From positions 62,001 through 126,000 of the forward strand of contig ONEL01000005.1 of the NCBI GenBank assembly GCA_900316835.1: 64,000 nucleotides of DNA. Reading direction: 5' to 3'. Below, piece by piece: positions 24,150 through 33,671 of this stretch. Within the stretch, counting starts at the first letter, position 1. The number at the start of each line of letters is the position of its first letter. Source of the DNA: an uncultured Prevotellaceae bacterium (GTDB lineage: Bacteria; Bacteroidota; Bacteroidia; Bacteroidales; Muribaculaceae). Made by a program: the position numbers and the translations under genes. Under the pieces are notes generated by a model. It was not told the origin of the DNA, ran no database searches, and saw only the letters and a program-made list of their open reading frames with translations.

Positions 24150-25172
24150 ATGAATACTATTTTGAAATCAAAAAAATATTATGCGGTGCTACTTGTCTTG
24201 CTTGTGATAGTGATAGCGCTGCCGTTCATCCGTGGTAGAAAAAAGTTTTTCTCTAACTCTGGAGTGGTGTGGACGACTAACTATCACATTACTTACGAGG
24301 CCAAGCGAGACCTTAACGACTCTATACAGTTCTTGCTCAACGCAATCGACAATAGTGTGTCTCCCTATAATAAGCAGTCGCTCATAACAGCTGTCAATGA
24401 CAATAAGACCAACCGTGTGGACGCGTTATTTGTCAAGCTTTTCAACAAGTCGTGGCAGGTGAACCAGGCTAGTGACGGGCTCTACGACCCCACGGTCATG
24501 CCACTGGTTAATGCATGGGGATTTGGATTTAAAAGTGGCAAGTTACCTACTCAAGCGCAGCTCGATAGCTTACTCTCTTTTGTAGGTATAGAGAAAACTA
24601 CCCTCAAGGATAATATTCTTGTTAAGAATGATTCCCGCACGCAGTTTGATTTTAGCTCTATCGCCAAAGGCTTGGCGTGCGATGAGATAGCGCAAATGCT
24701 GGCTCGAAATGGAGCTGTGAACTATATGGTCGAAATAGGTGGGGAAGTGGTTACGCGCGGTGTTAATGAGCGAGGGGTTCCATGGCACGTGTCAATCGAC
24801 ATGCCGGTGCCCGATGATAGCAATGGCCCAGTGCATGCTAATGCCTTAATTCTCAAGCTTGACAGCATGGCTGTGGCAACAAGCGGTAGCTATCGCAAGT
24901 TTAAAGAGGTGAATGGGAAAAAAGTGAGCCACATCGTCAACCCCAAGACGGGGGGTAGCGAAACGTCAAGTTTGCTTAGCGTCTCAATAGTGGCAGGGGA
25001 TTGCATGACTGCCGATGCATGGGCCACGGCATGCATGGCGATGGGACTTGAAGCCACCCGGCTCAAGTTCGGAAATGATAACACGTTAGGAGTTATGACC
25101 ATCAGTGCCGACGACGACGGTAACTTCGTTATTTGGTCTAACAAGCGATTTGCCAGCCTTGTGGATAATTGA
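24150..25172 (+). CDS. apbE: FAD:protein FMN transferase
   Basis: Periplasmic, membrane-anchored flavin transferase that attaches FMN from FAD to a threonine of NqrB/NqrC/RnfG-type subunits. Length 340 and motifs fit: YDPTVMPLVNAWGFG, the FAD-binding DFSSIAKGLACDEIAQ, VEIGGEVVTRG, SMAVATSGSYRKF, HIVNPKTGG and the metal-site TADAWATACMAMG. An N-terminal segment LLVLLVIVIALPFI serves as an anchor. Single gene with its own -7 box. No Nqr or Rnf genes are in the window, so its targets lie elsewhere. The assignment is secure. Confidence 0.93.
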   Translation: MNTILKSKKYYAVLLVLLVIVIALPFIRGRKKFFSNSGVVWTTNYHITYEAKRDLNDSIQFLLNAIDNSVSPYNKQSLITAVNDNKTNRVDALFVKLFNKSWQVNQASDGLYDPTVMPLVNAWGFGFKSGKLPTQAQLDSLLSFVGIEKTTLKDNILVKNDSRTQFDFSSIAKGLACDEIAQMLARNGAVNYMVEIGGEVVTRGVNERGVPWHVSIDMPVPDDSNGPVHANALILKLDSMAVATSGSYRKFKEVNGKKVSHIVNPKTGGSETSSLLSVSIVAGDCMTADAWATACMAMGLEATRLKFGNDNTLGVMTISADDDGNFVIWSNKRFASLVDN

Positions 25173-25493
25173 TTTGTCGTCTTCTTAACTGGCTTGGGCG
25201 CTACAGGAGCTTGTTGCATACTCTTCATTATTAGGTTAATAACTATGTCAAAGTTGGCTCTATAACTAGTGTTATGCTTATCTGTACTACTAAAAGAAGT
25301 GTAAATTTTGCAATAGTTTTATGTCGTTAACAATAATTTAATATAAAATTGTTGCGTAAATTGTGTTTATTTACGAAATTTGCAGTCGTTATTATTACAC
25401 ATTAATTACATCATTTTTTTGAAAACGATGATGTTTTTATGGATGTGATTTGTAGTAATGTGCTATTATTTCTTTTTATTATTAAGAATTGCT
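25173..25493. other. AT-rich intergenic region before the 25494 gene
   Basis: About 320 bp without a gene. A TACGAAATTTG sequence near 25372-25382 is a loose match to a Bacteroidetes -7 box but not to consensus. No hairpin terminator, tRNA or repeat was recognised. Confidence 0.4.
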
Positions 25494-28466
25494 ATGAAAA
25501 TTGAAAAAAAAATTATTTTTGTTTTGTTGTTATTACTGGCAGTGGTTACAGCAAAAGCAACGGTTTATCATGAAACGACTACCAAGGTAACCAATTTTGA
25601 CTATTCAAGTTACACTTACACCTACATTGAGGACGGAGTGGAAAAAACTGCCAGTCTTAGCGATGAGGCTAACTCTCCTGAGCAGATTAAAGCTCTTGTG
25701 AAAGCAATCTACACCGATGCCACTATCCCTGGCATCCATTATGCCTATGACTATGATGGAACGCAAATTCGCAAGATTGACTACAATGCATTTGCACATT
25801 CGGGATGGAATCCTAGTAAAAACATGATTGTGACTTGGGATAATCCCGATCCAACCGAGTTTATTCCCAATCCTGAACAAGACGGCATGACTTTGCTTAT
25901 GGTGAACCTAAAACAGAGTTGGAGACGTTCGCATGCTATTGGAAATCAAAACAATACCGATTTTATGCTCGAAAATGCTATTTCTTCGGTGAAATTGATG
26001 CCTAATTTCACAAGGATTAATGACCCCGAAAACCCTGGCTACATCTTCTCGGTTGAAGGGGCTACTAATCGTTTCTATATACTCTCTAAGGGAAAGCCCA
26101 GAGCTTCTGATTGGGCACCTTTCTATAGGTTGTTTGAGCAGATTAGCCCTGTCAAAGGTGATGGGGGACACAACACCAACGATTTTATTACTGAAATAAA
26201 AGCAGGACATCCTTATCCTTGCTATCACGATTGTACTAATGTGTTAGGCTTTGGTGGTGCTAATTATGACCATTGGTTTGAAATAACTACAACGGGTGAA
26301 GCCTACACTCTCAATAACTTGTCAATATTTATTCCCGATCGTAGATTAGAATATGCTTATGGTGAGAATAAATCTGGCGATGAACGCAATAATATTAGTG
26401 ATTATAGCACCGATGCCCAAATCTTCAAGAACTATGAGAACGACCAGAATACAAGTGTTATGCCCAAGGTGCTCATGTACACAGCCGACCTCAATGCCGA
26501 AGCTGTGCCTTCAGGAACTGTAGGCGTTTACCAGGTGAACCTTGACTGGTCTACTTCGTTCACGAAGGATAATCTAGGTGTCGACGTGCCTCAGCATTTC
26601 TATGTTTACATTGTTGAACACGATGGCTCACGAACTCTTATCCAAGACGTTGAGAAAGATGAAAATGGTATGGTGGTAGTGAGAAATCACAGCTACTTTG
26701 TGGAGCAGACGGCTGACCCACAAGACATTAGCTATGTTATCACTGCGCACACTATCAACTATTATAATAATGGTGATGTCATAAGAAATGATGATTTGAC
26801 TCCCTATATCACTATCAGTGCCGAGAGCCCAGTGAGAACCGTTACTATTCCAGGTCATAATGCGTTCTTTACTCAGGCATCGGAGTATCGTAGCCGTTAC
26901 CACATTGTAAAGCAGGGACAAGAGTATAACATCTACAAGAACAAACTCACCATTCAACCCGCAACAATCGAGGACTATAATGTCATCAACACTAGTGAGC
27001 ACTACGAACTCACACGAACCGATGCTGATGGCTCGAAGGTGACGATTGCTAATGTGCAGTTTGCTCCAGTTGATGGTACCAACAACTACAACTATGTGGT
27101 TAGCTACAATGCATCTACTCAGAATACCACGTTGCTCTTTGATGACGAGGCTCCTGTAACAAGTGGAACACTCACAGGCTTTGACAACTCAATTGTAACG
27201 GTGATTGACCGTTTCACTGCCTCGACACAAAACAATAATCATTCCGATAAATATATCTACGCTTTCGAGCGCATTGATGGTGACGAATACAACACCTTCA
27301 GTAACCGATTTGTGGTGCCAGTGTTCAAAACAACTAACGCTGTTGCAGGCGAGGGGCACACTCTTGAAGAAGTGATTGGCGATATCAACCACACTGCTAA
27401 AGCAACCCCCGACAATACAATTACTTTCGTTGCAATCAACAATCCCGCTGCCAACTTGGTGGACTATGAGATTAGAAGACTTGCTCAGAATAATTTCTCT
27501 AATTTCACAAGGGTTGGTAAAGCCGAAAATTTCAACAATAGTGGCGTATACTACATCTATGAGCTCAATAACAAAGGACAGCTTAACGAACTTGTGGGTA
27601 TTACCTCTATAAGTGGTGAAGGTGGCGATATAACAGCTCGCGATGCTAATAGTTCAACTACTAACCAGATTAGTAGCTATGTGCCTGTAATCAATACCCT
27701 CTACAATGGTGATGCTTCACGACCCAACTCCTATGGTTGCGACATTCAGCGTGTGCGCTATCCACAAGTAAAACTTACCAAGGGGGAAACTAAAAAGACG
27801 GCACCCTATTCTGGTCCTGGCGGACAAATGATGTCTTATCAAGTGCCTCTAACAATCACACCAGTAATGCCTGTTGAGTCGGAGAGCAATATCAACCATG
27901 TGTTCTACTACCGACTGTGGCGATTGATTGATGGCACACTTTCACCAACTCAACACACTGAGGAAGTGTTACTTAATCAGGTCGATAATATAAGTGGTGA
28001 TGAGCAGAATGGTGTGCTGTGGGGAACCGACTATGATATTTTATATACGACCTATCCTTACTATCTCTCCAACAAAGTTAATCAACCAGTGCCGATTAAC
28101 GACATCTTTACCGACTGGGCATATGAAGACACAAAGAAAGTTACTTATATCGTGCGACTCTATGCTACAACAATTCCAGCCGATGCCAATAACTCAGGTA
28201 ATTATATTGACTATGTGCCCAAGTTGGGAACTAGTAGCTCTGCAGAGGCCAGCAAAGATTTCTTTATTGCCGAAGCTAGCCTTGATGTAACTTTTAATGA
28301 AAAGACCGTTACAGCTGTGGGTAGCATTAATGCTGAGCCACAAGTAGTGAGTGTGACCTACTACAACACGATGGGAGTGGCAAGCAGCAGGCCCTATCCT
28401 GGCATTAACATTGTGGTAAAGCGCATGAGCAATGGCGATAGTGTCACCACAAAGACTATGTTTTAG
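25494..28466 (+). CDS. Large secreted protein with C-terminal sorting-like tail
   Basis: A 990-residue exported protein of unknown function. The start ATG at 25494 begins the signal peptide MKIEKKIIFVLLLLLAVVTA; a start at 25458 would place 12 extra hydrophobic residues in front. The mature part is strand-rich with many Tyr, Asn and Thr and contains repeated units of the kind PKVLMYTADLNAEAVPSG ... YIVEHDGSRT and FERIDGDEYNTFSNRFVVP, like tandem Ig/fibronectin-type modules. It ends with SVTYYNTMGVASSRPYPGIN and a last strand VVKRMSNGD, a shape typical of C-terminal sorting tails in Bacteroidales. It is transcribed alone. Likely at the surface; partner unknown. Confidence 0.75.
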   Translation: MKIEKKIIFVLLLLLAVVTAKATVYHETTTKVTNFDYSSYTYTYIEDGVEKTASLSDEANSPEQIKALVKAIYTDATIPGIHYAYDYDGTQIRKIDYNAFAHSGWNPSKNMIVTWDNPDPTEFIPNPEQDGMTLLMVNLKQSWRRSHAIGNQNNTDFMLENAISSVKLMPNFTRINDPENPGYIFSVEGATNRFYILSKGKPRASDWAPFYRLFEQISPVKGDGGHNTNDFITEIKAGHPYPCYHDCTNVLGFGGANYDHWFEITTTGEAYTLNNLSIFIPDRRLEYAYGENKSGDERNNISDYSTDAQIFKNYENDQNTSVMPKVLMYTADLNAEAVPSGTVGVYQVNLDWSTSFTKDNLGVDVPQHFYVYIVEHDGSRTLIQDVEKDENGMVVVRNHSYFVEQTADPQDISYVITAHTINYYNNGDVIRNDDLTPYITISAESPVRTVTIPGHNAFFTQASEYRSRYHIVKQGQEYNIYKNKLTIQPATIEDYNVINTSEHYELTRTDADGSKVTIANVQFAPVDGTNNYNYVVSYNASTQNTTLLFDDEAPVTSGTLTGFDNSIVTVIDRFTASTQNNNHSDKYIYAFERIDGDEYNTFSNRFVVPVFKTTNAVAGEGHTLEEVIGDINHTAKATPDNTITFVAINNPAANLVDYEIRRLAQNNFSNFTRVGKAENFNNSGVYYIYELNNKGQLNELVGITSISGEGGDITARDANSSTTNQISSYVPVINTLYNGDASRPNSYGCDIQRVRYPQVKLTKGETKKTAPYSGPGGQMMSYQVPLTITPVMPVESESNINHVFYYRLWRLIDGTLSPTQHTEEVLLNQVDNISGDEQNGVLWGTDYDILYTTYPYYLSNKVNQPVPINDIFTDWAYEDTKKVTYIVRLYATTIPADANNSGNYIDYVPKLGTSSSAEASKDFFIAEASLDVTFNEKTVTAVGSINAEPQVVSVTYYNTMGVASSRPYPGINIVVKRMSNGDSVTTKTMF

Positions 28467-28499
28467 AATCTTTTCTTATTATTAAATTCTTAATAATGC

Positions 28500-28533
28500 G
28501 AAACGGCTTAAGCTTTGCTGCTTAAGTCGTTTC
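28500..28533 (+). terminator. Hairpin terminator after the 990-residue gene
   Basis: GAAACGGCTTAAGC (28500-28513) pairs with GCTTAAGTCGTTTC (28520-28533), a 14-bp stem with one wobble. The T-tract after it is weak (AGTTTCTATC), so efficiency is uncertain. Confidence 0.6.
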
Positions 28534-28597
28534 AGTTTCTATCATCACTAATCAATCTCATTAGCATTTATGCCATTAAAATTTAAGCTATGGCAGA

Positions 28598-29275
28598 TTA
28601 CTTAATCGCTATTGATAAAGCTTGCCACAGGGTGTCATCTGGCACAGGGGCAGTGACGTCGACGTTTAGCTTTGATACAGGATGAACAAAGTGAATGCGG
28701 TGTGACTGCAGAGAGATGCCACCATCGGGATTGCTGCGAGGGGCGCCATACTTGAGGTCGCCCTTGATGGGACAGCCCATATGGGCTAGTTGGGCACGTA
28801 TTTGGTGTTTTCGCCCCGTGAGCAGTTCTATTTCCAGAAGGTAATAGTTGTCGCTTTGAGCTATCACGCGGTAGTTTAGTTCTGCTCGTTGAGCACCAGG
28901 AGTTTTAGCGTCAACCACATGGGTTTTGTTATTCTTCTCTACCGAAAGGAGATAGTTGACTAGTGTGCCACACTCTTTGGGCGGGCGGTTCTTGACAATG
29001 GCCCAGTAGGTCTTGTGAACTTCGCCACGGCGGAAGAGGTCATTCATTCTCGACAAGCCCTTGCTGGTGCGAGCAAACACCACCAGGCCGCATGTGGGGC
29101 GGTCGATGCGATGTGTCACTCCGCAAAACACGTTGCCAGGCTTGTTGTACTTTATCTTTATCCACTGCTTCAGTGTCTCAACAAGTGGCTCGTCGCCAGT
29201 GCGATCACCTTGCACAATCTCACCACAGGCTTTGTTCACAATTATCAAGTGGTTGTCTTCGTACACTACTTCCAT
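28598..29275 (-). CDS. RluA-family RNA pseudouridine synthase
   Basis: A 225-residue enzyme that isomerises uridine to pseudouridine in rRNA or tRNA. The catalytic motif HRIDRPTCGLVVFA holds Asp58; later motifs are KTYWAIV, LLTGRKHQIRAQLAHMG and DLKYGAP, in the normal order. The N-terminal S4 domain of RluD/RluC is absent, so it belongs with the short RluA/TruC-like proteins. Target nucleotide cannot be told from sequence. It has its own promoter and is separate from neighbours. Confidence 0.92.
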   Translation of the reverse strand: MEVVYEDNHLIIVNKACGEIVQGDRTGDEPLVETLKQWIKIKYNKPGNVFCGVTHRIDRPTCGLVVFARTSKGLSRMNDLFRRGEVHKTYWAIVKNRPPKECGTLVNYLLSVEKNNKTHVVDAKTPGAQRAELNYRVIAQSDNYYLLEIELLTGRKHQIRAQLAHMGCPIKGDLKYGAPRSNPDGGISLQSHRIHFVHPVSKLNVDVTAPVPDDTLWQALSIAIK

Positions 29276-29301
29276 TGTCCTTATTATTGTTGATTAATGC
29301 G

Positions 29302-29309
29302 CAAAGGTA
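29302..29309 (-). promoter_or_regulatory. -7 box for the pseudouridine synthase
   Basis: Minus strand TACCTTTG matches TAnnTTTG, 26 bp above the ATG; GTTG lies 20 bp further up as a weak -33 box. Confidence 0.55.
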
Positions 29310-29348
29310 ATGATATTTGTCTTTACAAGCAACTTTTTTCACAACGTT

Positions 29349-29381
29349 AAAAAAACCAGCGAGACCATTTGGCCTCGCTGG
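29349..29381 (-). terminator. Rho-independent terminator after the M23 peptidase gene
   Basis: On the minus strand CCAGCGAGGCC pairs with GGTCTCGCTGG around a 4-base loop, then TTTTTTT. Strong, with one mismatch in the stem. Confidence 0.88.
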
Positions 29382-29414
29382 TTAATATTTGTTTCTTTAA
29401 ATAAATTGTCTTAT

Positions 29415-30188
29415 TTATTTGCGACGTGCGCTGCGGCGATTGCTGTTGCCGCTATTCTCGTTCTTGTTAAAGGTGAAACGATCGTGGTGAACATGGCCAT
29501 CAACAAAGTCGAAAATCTTCTCAGGATTGATGTCTACGCCCATAAAACGAGTCTCAAAATGCAGGTGGGGACCGGTGCTGCGACCAGTGTTTCCACTCAG
29601 GGCGATAGGGGTGCCTGCTTTAACATACTGGTTAGGCTTTACAAGGAACTTTGAGAGGTGACCATAGACTGTCTCTAGACCATTGTCGTGGCGAACTACT
29701 ACAAAGAAGCCGTATCCGTTACGCTCAAACTTGGTGAGGCGAACCTTTCCTGTGAAAGCTGCGTATACAGTGTCGCCAACCGACGCTTTCAAGTCTACAC
29801 CGCGGTGCATGCGACCAAATTGCTTGCGATAGCCATAGTGTGAGTTAACAACCTTGTGCTTAACAGGCATTGCGTAGTGAGAAACGTCAATCACCTTGGT
29901 TGAGGGAATGTTTGCATTTTGATAGGGGTTTACGCGATCACTATTCCAGTCCTCGCTGTAAATGTTGGCATTGTCACTGCCTATTGTGTTTTTCTCGCCG
30001 TAGAGTCCACGTGCATAGTTTTGTGTCTCCTCTACCTTGATTTTGTCTTTGATTTGGTTTTGCTTAGCAAGAAGGTTACGATGTGTTGCTCGGTAGCTGT
30101 TTACTGATTGAGAATTAGCTGCTAGGGAAACAGATATTAATGCCATACCCATAATTCCTAAACGCAGACTATTAAAAGAAAACTTCAT
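29415..30188 (-). CDS. M23 family metallopeptidase (LytM-like)
   Basis: Exported peptidoglycan endopeptidase or activator, 257 residues. Signal peptide MKFSFNSLRLGIMGMALISVSLAANS. The LytM domain covers about 105-220 with zinc ligands His128 and Asp132 (MHRGVDLKA) and His210 (GPHLHFE, with His208 as catalytic base), plus YGHLSKF (His177). All key residues are present, so it should be active. A helical stretch 30-60 precedes the domain. The C-terminal tail is Asn/Ser/Arg-rich (GNSNRRSARRK). It may act in cell separation or envelope remodelling. Confidence 0.92.
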   Translation of the reverse strand: MKFSFNSLRLGIMGMALISVSLAANSQSVNSYRATHRNLLAKQNQIKDKIKVEETQNYARGLYGEKNTIGSDNANIYSEDWNSDRVNPYQNANIPSTKVIDVSHYAMPVKHKVVNSHYGYRKQFGRMHRGVDLKASVGDTVYAAFTGKVRLTKFERNGYGFFVVVRHDNGLETVYGHLSKFLVKPNQYVKAGTPIALSGNTGRSTGPHLHFETRFMGVDINPEKIFDFVDGHVHHDRFTFNKNENSGNSNRRSARRK

Positions 30189-30323
30189 ATCTTTCTATTT
30201 AAAAGTTTCAAGAAGCTATAAAAAATAAAGGTGATAAAATGGAGATTCTTGGCACAATTTGTGAAGCCTGTTCTCCAGCTTCTTGTCGACCGCAATATTG
30301 GGTCACTCATGAATAAGAACGCA

Positions 30324-30331
30324 CAAAAGTA
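30324..30331 (-). promoter_or_regulatory. Putative -7 box for the M23 peptidase
   Basis: Minus strand TACTTTTG matches TAnnTTTG; it would give a leader of about 130 nt. No clear -33 box. Confidence 0.4.
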
Positions 30332-30610
30332 GGTATTTATTTCGAGATAACAGGTTTTTTTGGCGCTAAAAAGTGTAAAATTGTGTCTAAAAATCAAAAT
30401 ATTTTGACGTATATGACTGTGTAATAGTGGTTTATGAGATTGTTTAAAATAGACCTCTTTTTTACGTCCTTTGAAGGTGGGCTTATAGCACCATAGTCAC
30501 CCATTGCAAAGGTAGTGATTATTCTCTTATCGCCCAAGTTTTACCTTGCAAAAAAGTGGGTTGTTAATAATTATCTTTTCTATTATATTTAATAAATAAA
30601 AAAAAATTAT

Positions 30611-30618
30611 TACATTTG
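30611..30618 (+). promoter_or_regulatory. Putative -7 box for the nuo-atp locus
   Basis: TACATTTG matches TAnnTTTG. It lies about 320 bp before nuoA, so the transcript would have a long leader that includes the hairpin at 30817-30892. The region 30332-30610 has no other gene or clear signal. Confidence 0.5.
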
Positions 30619-30816
30619 CACCGCAATAGCGTTTATGGCGGTTGGGGCTGTGGCTGTTGTGGAGCCGCAAAACCATGACTGAAATGACGTTTTTGTAACA
30701 AATTAATTGCAATTAATGAGAGGCTACACACACATTAAACTAGTTGAGCATTGCGTGCGCATGCATGCGAGCCACGTTGTGTGCAACCATTTCAATACAC
30801 AATTATCTATAATCAT

Positions 30817-30892
30817 GAATGAGTCATAGCTCTTTTAAAAGTATAACGCGATGTTGATGTCGCTGCATGAAGGCTGTGACTCATTCTTTTTT
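30817..30892 (+). terminator. Terminator-like structure in the nuoA leader
   Basis: GAATGAGTCATAGC (30817-30830) pairs with GCTGTGACTCATTC (30873-30886) along 14 bp with one G-U pair, and TTTTTT follows at 30887-30892. The 42-nt loop carries two smaller hairpins, CTTTTAAAAG and GCGA/TCGC. It ends 47 bp before the nuoA ATG and after the only good promoter box, so it may be an attenuator or the end of a small leader RNA. Confidence 0.65.
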
Positions 30893-30939
30893 CTTGTTTG
30901 AAGAATATTAATTAACAAAAAACATAACAATTATTTTTT

Positions 30940-31308
30940 ATGGTTTTACTTGAGATTCAAAATACTACATTGGCGGTGACCGCAGTCATCACCGGCGCTG
31001 TGCTGGTGTTTGCGGCTTTAATTATTGCCAAGTTGATAGGTCCACGCAGCTTCACCAAGAAGAAAGGTGAGACCTACGAGTGTGGTATTCCTACACGCGG
31101 CGACAGCATGGCACAGTTTCATGTGGGATACTATCTGTTTGCAATCTTGTTCCTCATGTTCGACGTGGAAACAGTTTTCCTTTTCCCCTGGGCTTCGATT
31201 GCTAAAACAATAGGGTCGACAGCGTTGCTCGCCGTGGGTACATTCTTGTTCATTTTAGTTCTGGGACTTGCTTACGCCTGGAAGAAAGGAGCGCTGAGAT
31301 GGAAGTAA
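30940..31308 (+). CDS. nuoA: NADH-quinone oxidoreductase subunit A
   Basis: Small membrane subunit of complex I, 122 residues, with three transmembrane helices: about 10-32, 62-84 and 94-113. The conserved loop [21 protein letters not shown] and [11 protein letters not shown] are the family hallmarks. It opens the nuo-atp locus. nuoB overlaps its end by 10 bp. Bacteroidales complex I works without the NADH-input module, and no nuoE, F or G is found here. Confidence 0.95.
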   Translation: MVLLEIQNTTLAVTAVITGAVLVFAALIIAKLIGPRSFTKKKGETYECGIPTRGDSMAQFHVGYYLFAILFLMFDVETVFLFPWASIAKTIGSTALLAVGTFLFILVLGLAYAWKKGALRWK

Positions 31309-31895
31309 AAATCAAGAGCATGAAGCATGACGACTTCAAGGACAATGAGTACATCGACCAGCTCGTGGCCGAGCTTAACGGCAGCGGAACTAATGTGGTG
31401 GTGGGAAAACTTGATCAGCTCATCAACTGGGGTATCAGTAACTCACTATGGCCTTTCTGCTTCGGAACAAGCTGCTGCGCTATCGAGTTTATGTGCCTAG
31501 GTGCAGCTCGCTACGACATGGCACGTTTTGGATTTGAGGTGGCACGCAACTCGCCACGCCAGGCCGATTATATCATGTGCCAGGGCACTATCACCTATCG
31601 CATGGCTCCCGCTCTGAAGCGACTCTATGAACAAATGGCCGAACCCAAGTATGTAATCGCTTGTGGAGCCTGCACCGTCAGTGGAGGACCTTTCAAAAAC
31701 AGCTATTGTGTGGTGAAAGGTATTGATGAGATTATCCCCGTTGACGTTTACCTGCCAGGATGTCCTCCTCGCCCCGAGGCTATGTTCTATGCCTTGATGC
31801 AGCTGCAACGCAAAATCAAGGTGCAGCGTTTCTTTGGTGGCGTGAACCGCAAGCAGAAACGCAAAGAGTTCTTTGAGAAGTCAAATCAAGACTAA
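31299..31895 (+). CDS. nuoB: NADH-quinone oxidoreductase subunit B
   Basis: Peripheral subunit that holds the last iron-sulfur cluster N2 before quinone. Its four ligands are visible as tandem Cys59-Cys60 ([10 protein letters not shown]), Cys125 ([10 protein letters not shown]) and Cys155 (LPGCPPRPE). Length 198 is normal. The start overlaps nuoA, which supports translational coupling. The tail after 175 is basic (NRKQKRKEF), of no known function. Confidence 0.97.
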   Translation: MEVKIKSMKHDDFKDNEYIDQLVAELNGSGTNVVVGKLDQLINWGISNSLWPFCFGTSCCAIEFMCLGAARYDMARFGFEVARNSPRQADYIMCQGTITYRMAPALKRLYEQMAEPKYVIACGACTVSGGPFKNSYCVVKGIDEIIPVDVYLPGCPPRPEAMFYALMQLQRKIKVQRFFGGVNRKQKRKEFFEKSNQD

Positions 31896-31950
31896 TCATC
31901 AATCAAGTGTGAAGAAATATAGTTTTTAAAAAACATACACATTATTATAT

Positions 31951-33600
31951 ATGTCAGAACTACAAGAAAAAATCGGCAAGCTATGCCCAAGCGCGCAAAT
32001 CGACGACTCGGGTGAATTCCTGCTGATTACTGTGCCCGATGAGCACTGGCACAATCTTGCAACATCGCTCAAGGATGAGTTGCACTTCGACTACCTTACC
32101 GCACTCGTGGGAGTGGACTGGAAAGAGGAACTCGGTGTGATGTACTACTTGACCAATACCGAGACTCAAGAGATGATCCACATCAAGGTGGCTACTAGCG
32201 ACCGCGAGCAACCACGACTGCACAGCGTGAGCGACCTATGGGCTGTGGCTAACTATCAGGAGCGCGAAGTATTTGACTTCTATGGAATTGAATTTATCAA
32301 CCACCCCGACATGCGACGCTTCTTCCTGCGGAGCGACTGGGTGGGATACCCTTTGCGCAAAGACTACGACGAGAGCCCTGAAAAGAACCCGCTGCGACTC
32401 GACGACGAGCCCGCCGAGGACGAGACCTATCGCTTGGTAGAAGATGAGCAGGGAAATGTTACTCGTGTCGATGGTAAAGTCTTTGAGGACGATGAGTATG
32501 TCATCAATGTGGGACCACAGCATCCTTCTACTCACGGCGTTATGCGCTATCGTGCATCTATCGAAGGTGAGCTGGTAAAGAAGGTTGACGTGGTGAGCGG
32601 TTACATTCATCGTGGCATTGAGAAAATGTGCGAGAGCCTTACCTATCCGCAGACGCTGCTTTATACCGAGCGTATGGATTACATGTCGGCTCACATCAAT
32701 CGCCACTGTCTGTGCCTTTGCATTGAGAAGGCTATGGGTATTGAGGTGCCTCACCGTGCCGAGCTCATTCGCATGATGATGGACGAGCTGATGCGTGTCT
32801 CGAGCCACTTGCTAAGCTACGGCTGCTTGACAATGGACCAGGGCGCGACTACAGCATTCTTCTACGGTTTCCGTGAGCGTGAGCTCATCTACGATATCTT
32901 TGACAAAACTTGTGGAGCTCGCATGTCGATGAGCTACATGACAATAGGTGGCGTGGTGGCCGATGTTCACCCCGACTTTATCAACGACGTGCGCAATGTG
33001 TGCGACGTGGTGACCGACAAGCTCAAGGAATATCACAAGCTCTTCTCGGGTAACGTGATTGCTGTGAACCGCATGACAGGAGTGGGAATTTTGAACCATG
33101 ACGATGCCATCAACTATGCTATCACAGGACCCTCGGGACGTGCTAGCGGCCATCATTGCGATGTGCGCAAGTGCCATCCCTATTCACTTTACAACGAGGT
33201 GGAGTTTGACGAGGTATTGCTCAACAATGGCGATTCCATGGACCGCTACATGGTGCGCATGAAGGAAATCGAAGAAAGTATCAAGATCTTGCGTCAATGT
33301 TGCGACATGCTTGAGAAGGAAGGGGCTCAAGGCGAATTTATCGCTAAGGTTCCCAAGCTCATCAAGCTTCCTGCAGGACACTGGTACCAGCAGGTAGAGG
33401 GTAGCCGTGGAGCCTTTGGCGTTTACCTTGAGAGCGATGGCGACCCCAAGCCGTTCCAAAAACCCTATCGATTGCATTTCCAGAGCCCTTGTTTCAATCT
33501 TGTGGGTATTGTTGACCTCACTTGCAAGGACAACCTCTTTGCCGACCTCATCACTATAACAGCGTCGATCGACTATGTGATTCCCGATATCGACCGTTGA
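31951..33600 (+). CDS. nuoCD: Fused NADH-quinone oxidoreductase subunits C and D
   Basis: A 549-residue fusion. NuoC part is about 1-150 with EREVFDFYGIEF (104-115) and YPLRKDY; a charged linker 150-180 joins the NuoD part, which starts near GPQHPSTHG (188-196) and ends in the conserved SIDYVIPDIDR. NuoD forms the quinone pocket with NuoB. The C-D fusion is also seen in E. coli and in Bacteroidetes. No internal stop or frameshift. Peripheral arm on the cytoplasmic side. Confidence 0.96.
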   Translation: MSELQEKIGKLCPSAQIDDSGEFLLITVPDEHWHNLATSLKDELHFDYLTALVGVDWKEELGVMYYLTNTETQEMIHIKVATSDREQPRLHSVSDLWAVANYQEREVFDFYGIEFINHPDMRRFFLRSDWVGYPLRKDYDESPEKNPLRLDDEPAEDETYRLVEDEQGNVTRVDGKVFEDDEYVINVGPQHPSTHGVMRYRASIEGELVKKVDVVSGYIHRGIEKMCESLTYPQTLLYTERMDYMSAHINRHCLCLCIEKAMGIEVPHRAELIRMMMDELMRVSSHLLSYGCLTMDQGATTAFFYGFRERELIYDIFDKTCGARMSMSYMTIGGVVADVHPDFINDVRNVCDVVTDKLKEYHKLFSGNVIAVNRMTGVGILNHDDAINYAITGPSGRASGHHCDVRKCHPYSLYNEVEFDEVLLNNGDSMDRYMVRMKEIEESIKILRQCCDMLEKEGAQGEFIAKVPKLIKLPAGHWYQQVEGSRGAFGVYLESDGDPKPFQKPYRLHFQSPCFNLVGIVDLTCKDNLFADLITITASIDYVIPDIDR

Positions 33601-33671
33601 TAACAGGTCCTTAGCAACGATAATTGAGATAATTTAACGCTAGATTATAAATACACATTAAATATATAATT

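Noticed and set aside
30619..30816. tRNA or known riboswitch in the nuoA leader
   Set aside because: No cloverleaf or recognised aptamer core could be drawn; only local hairpins are visible.
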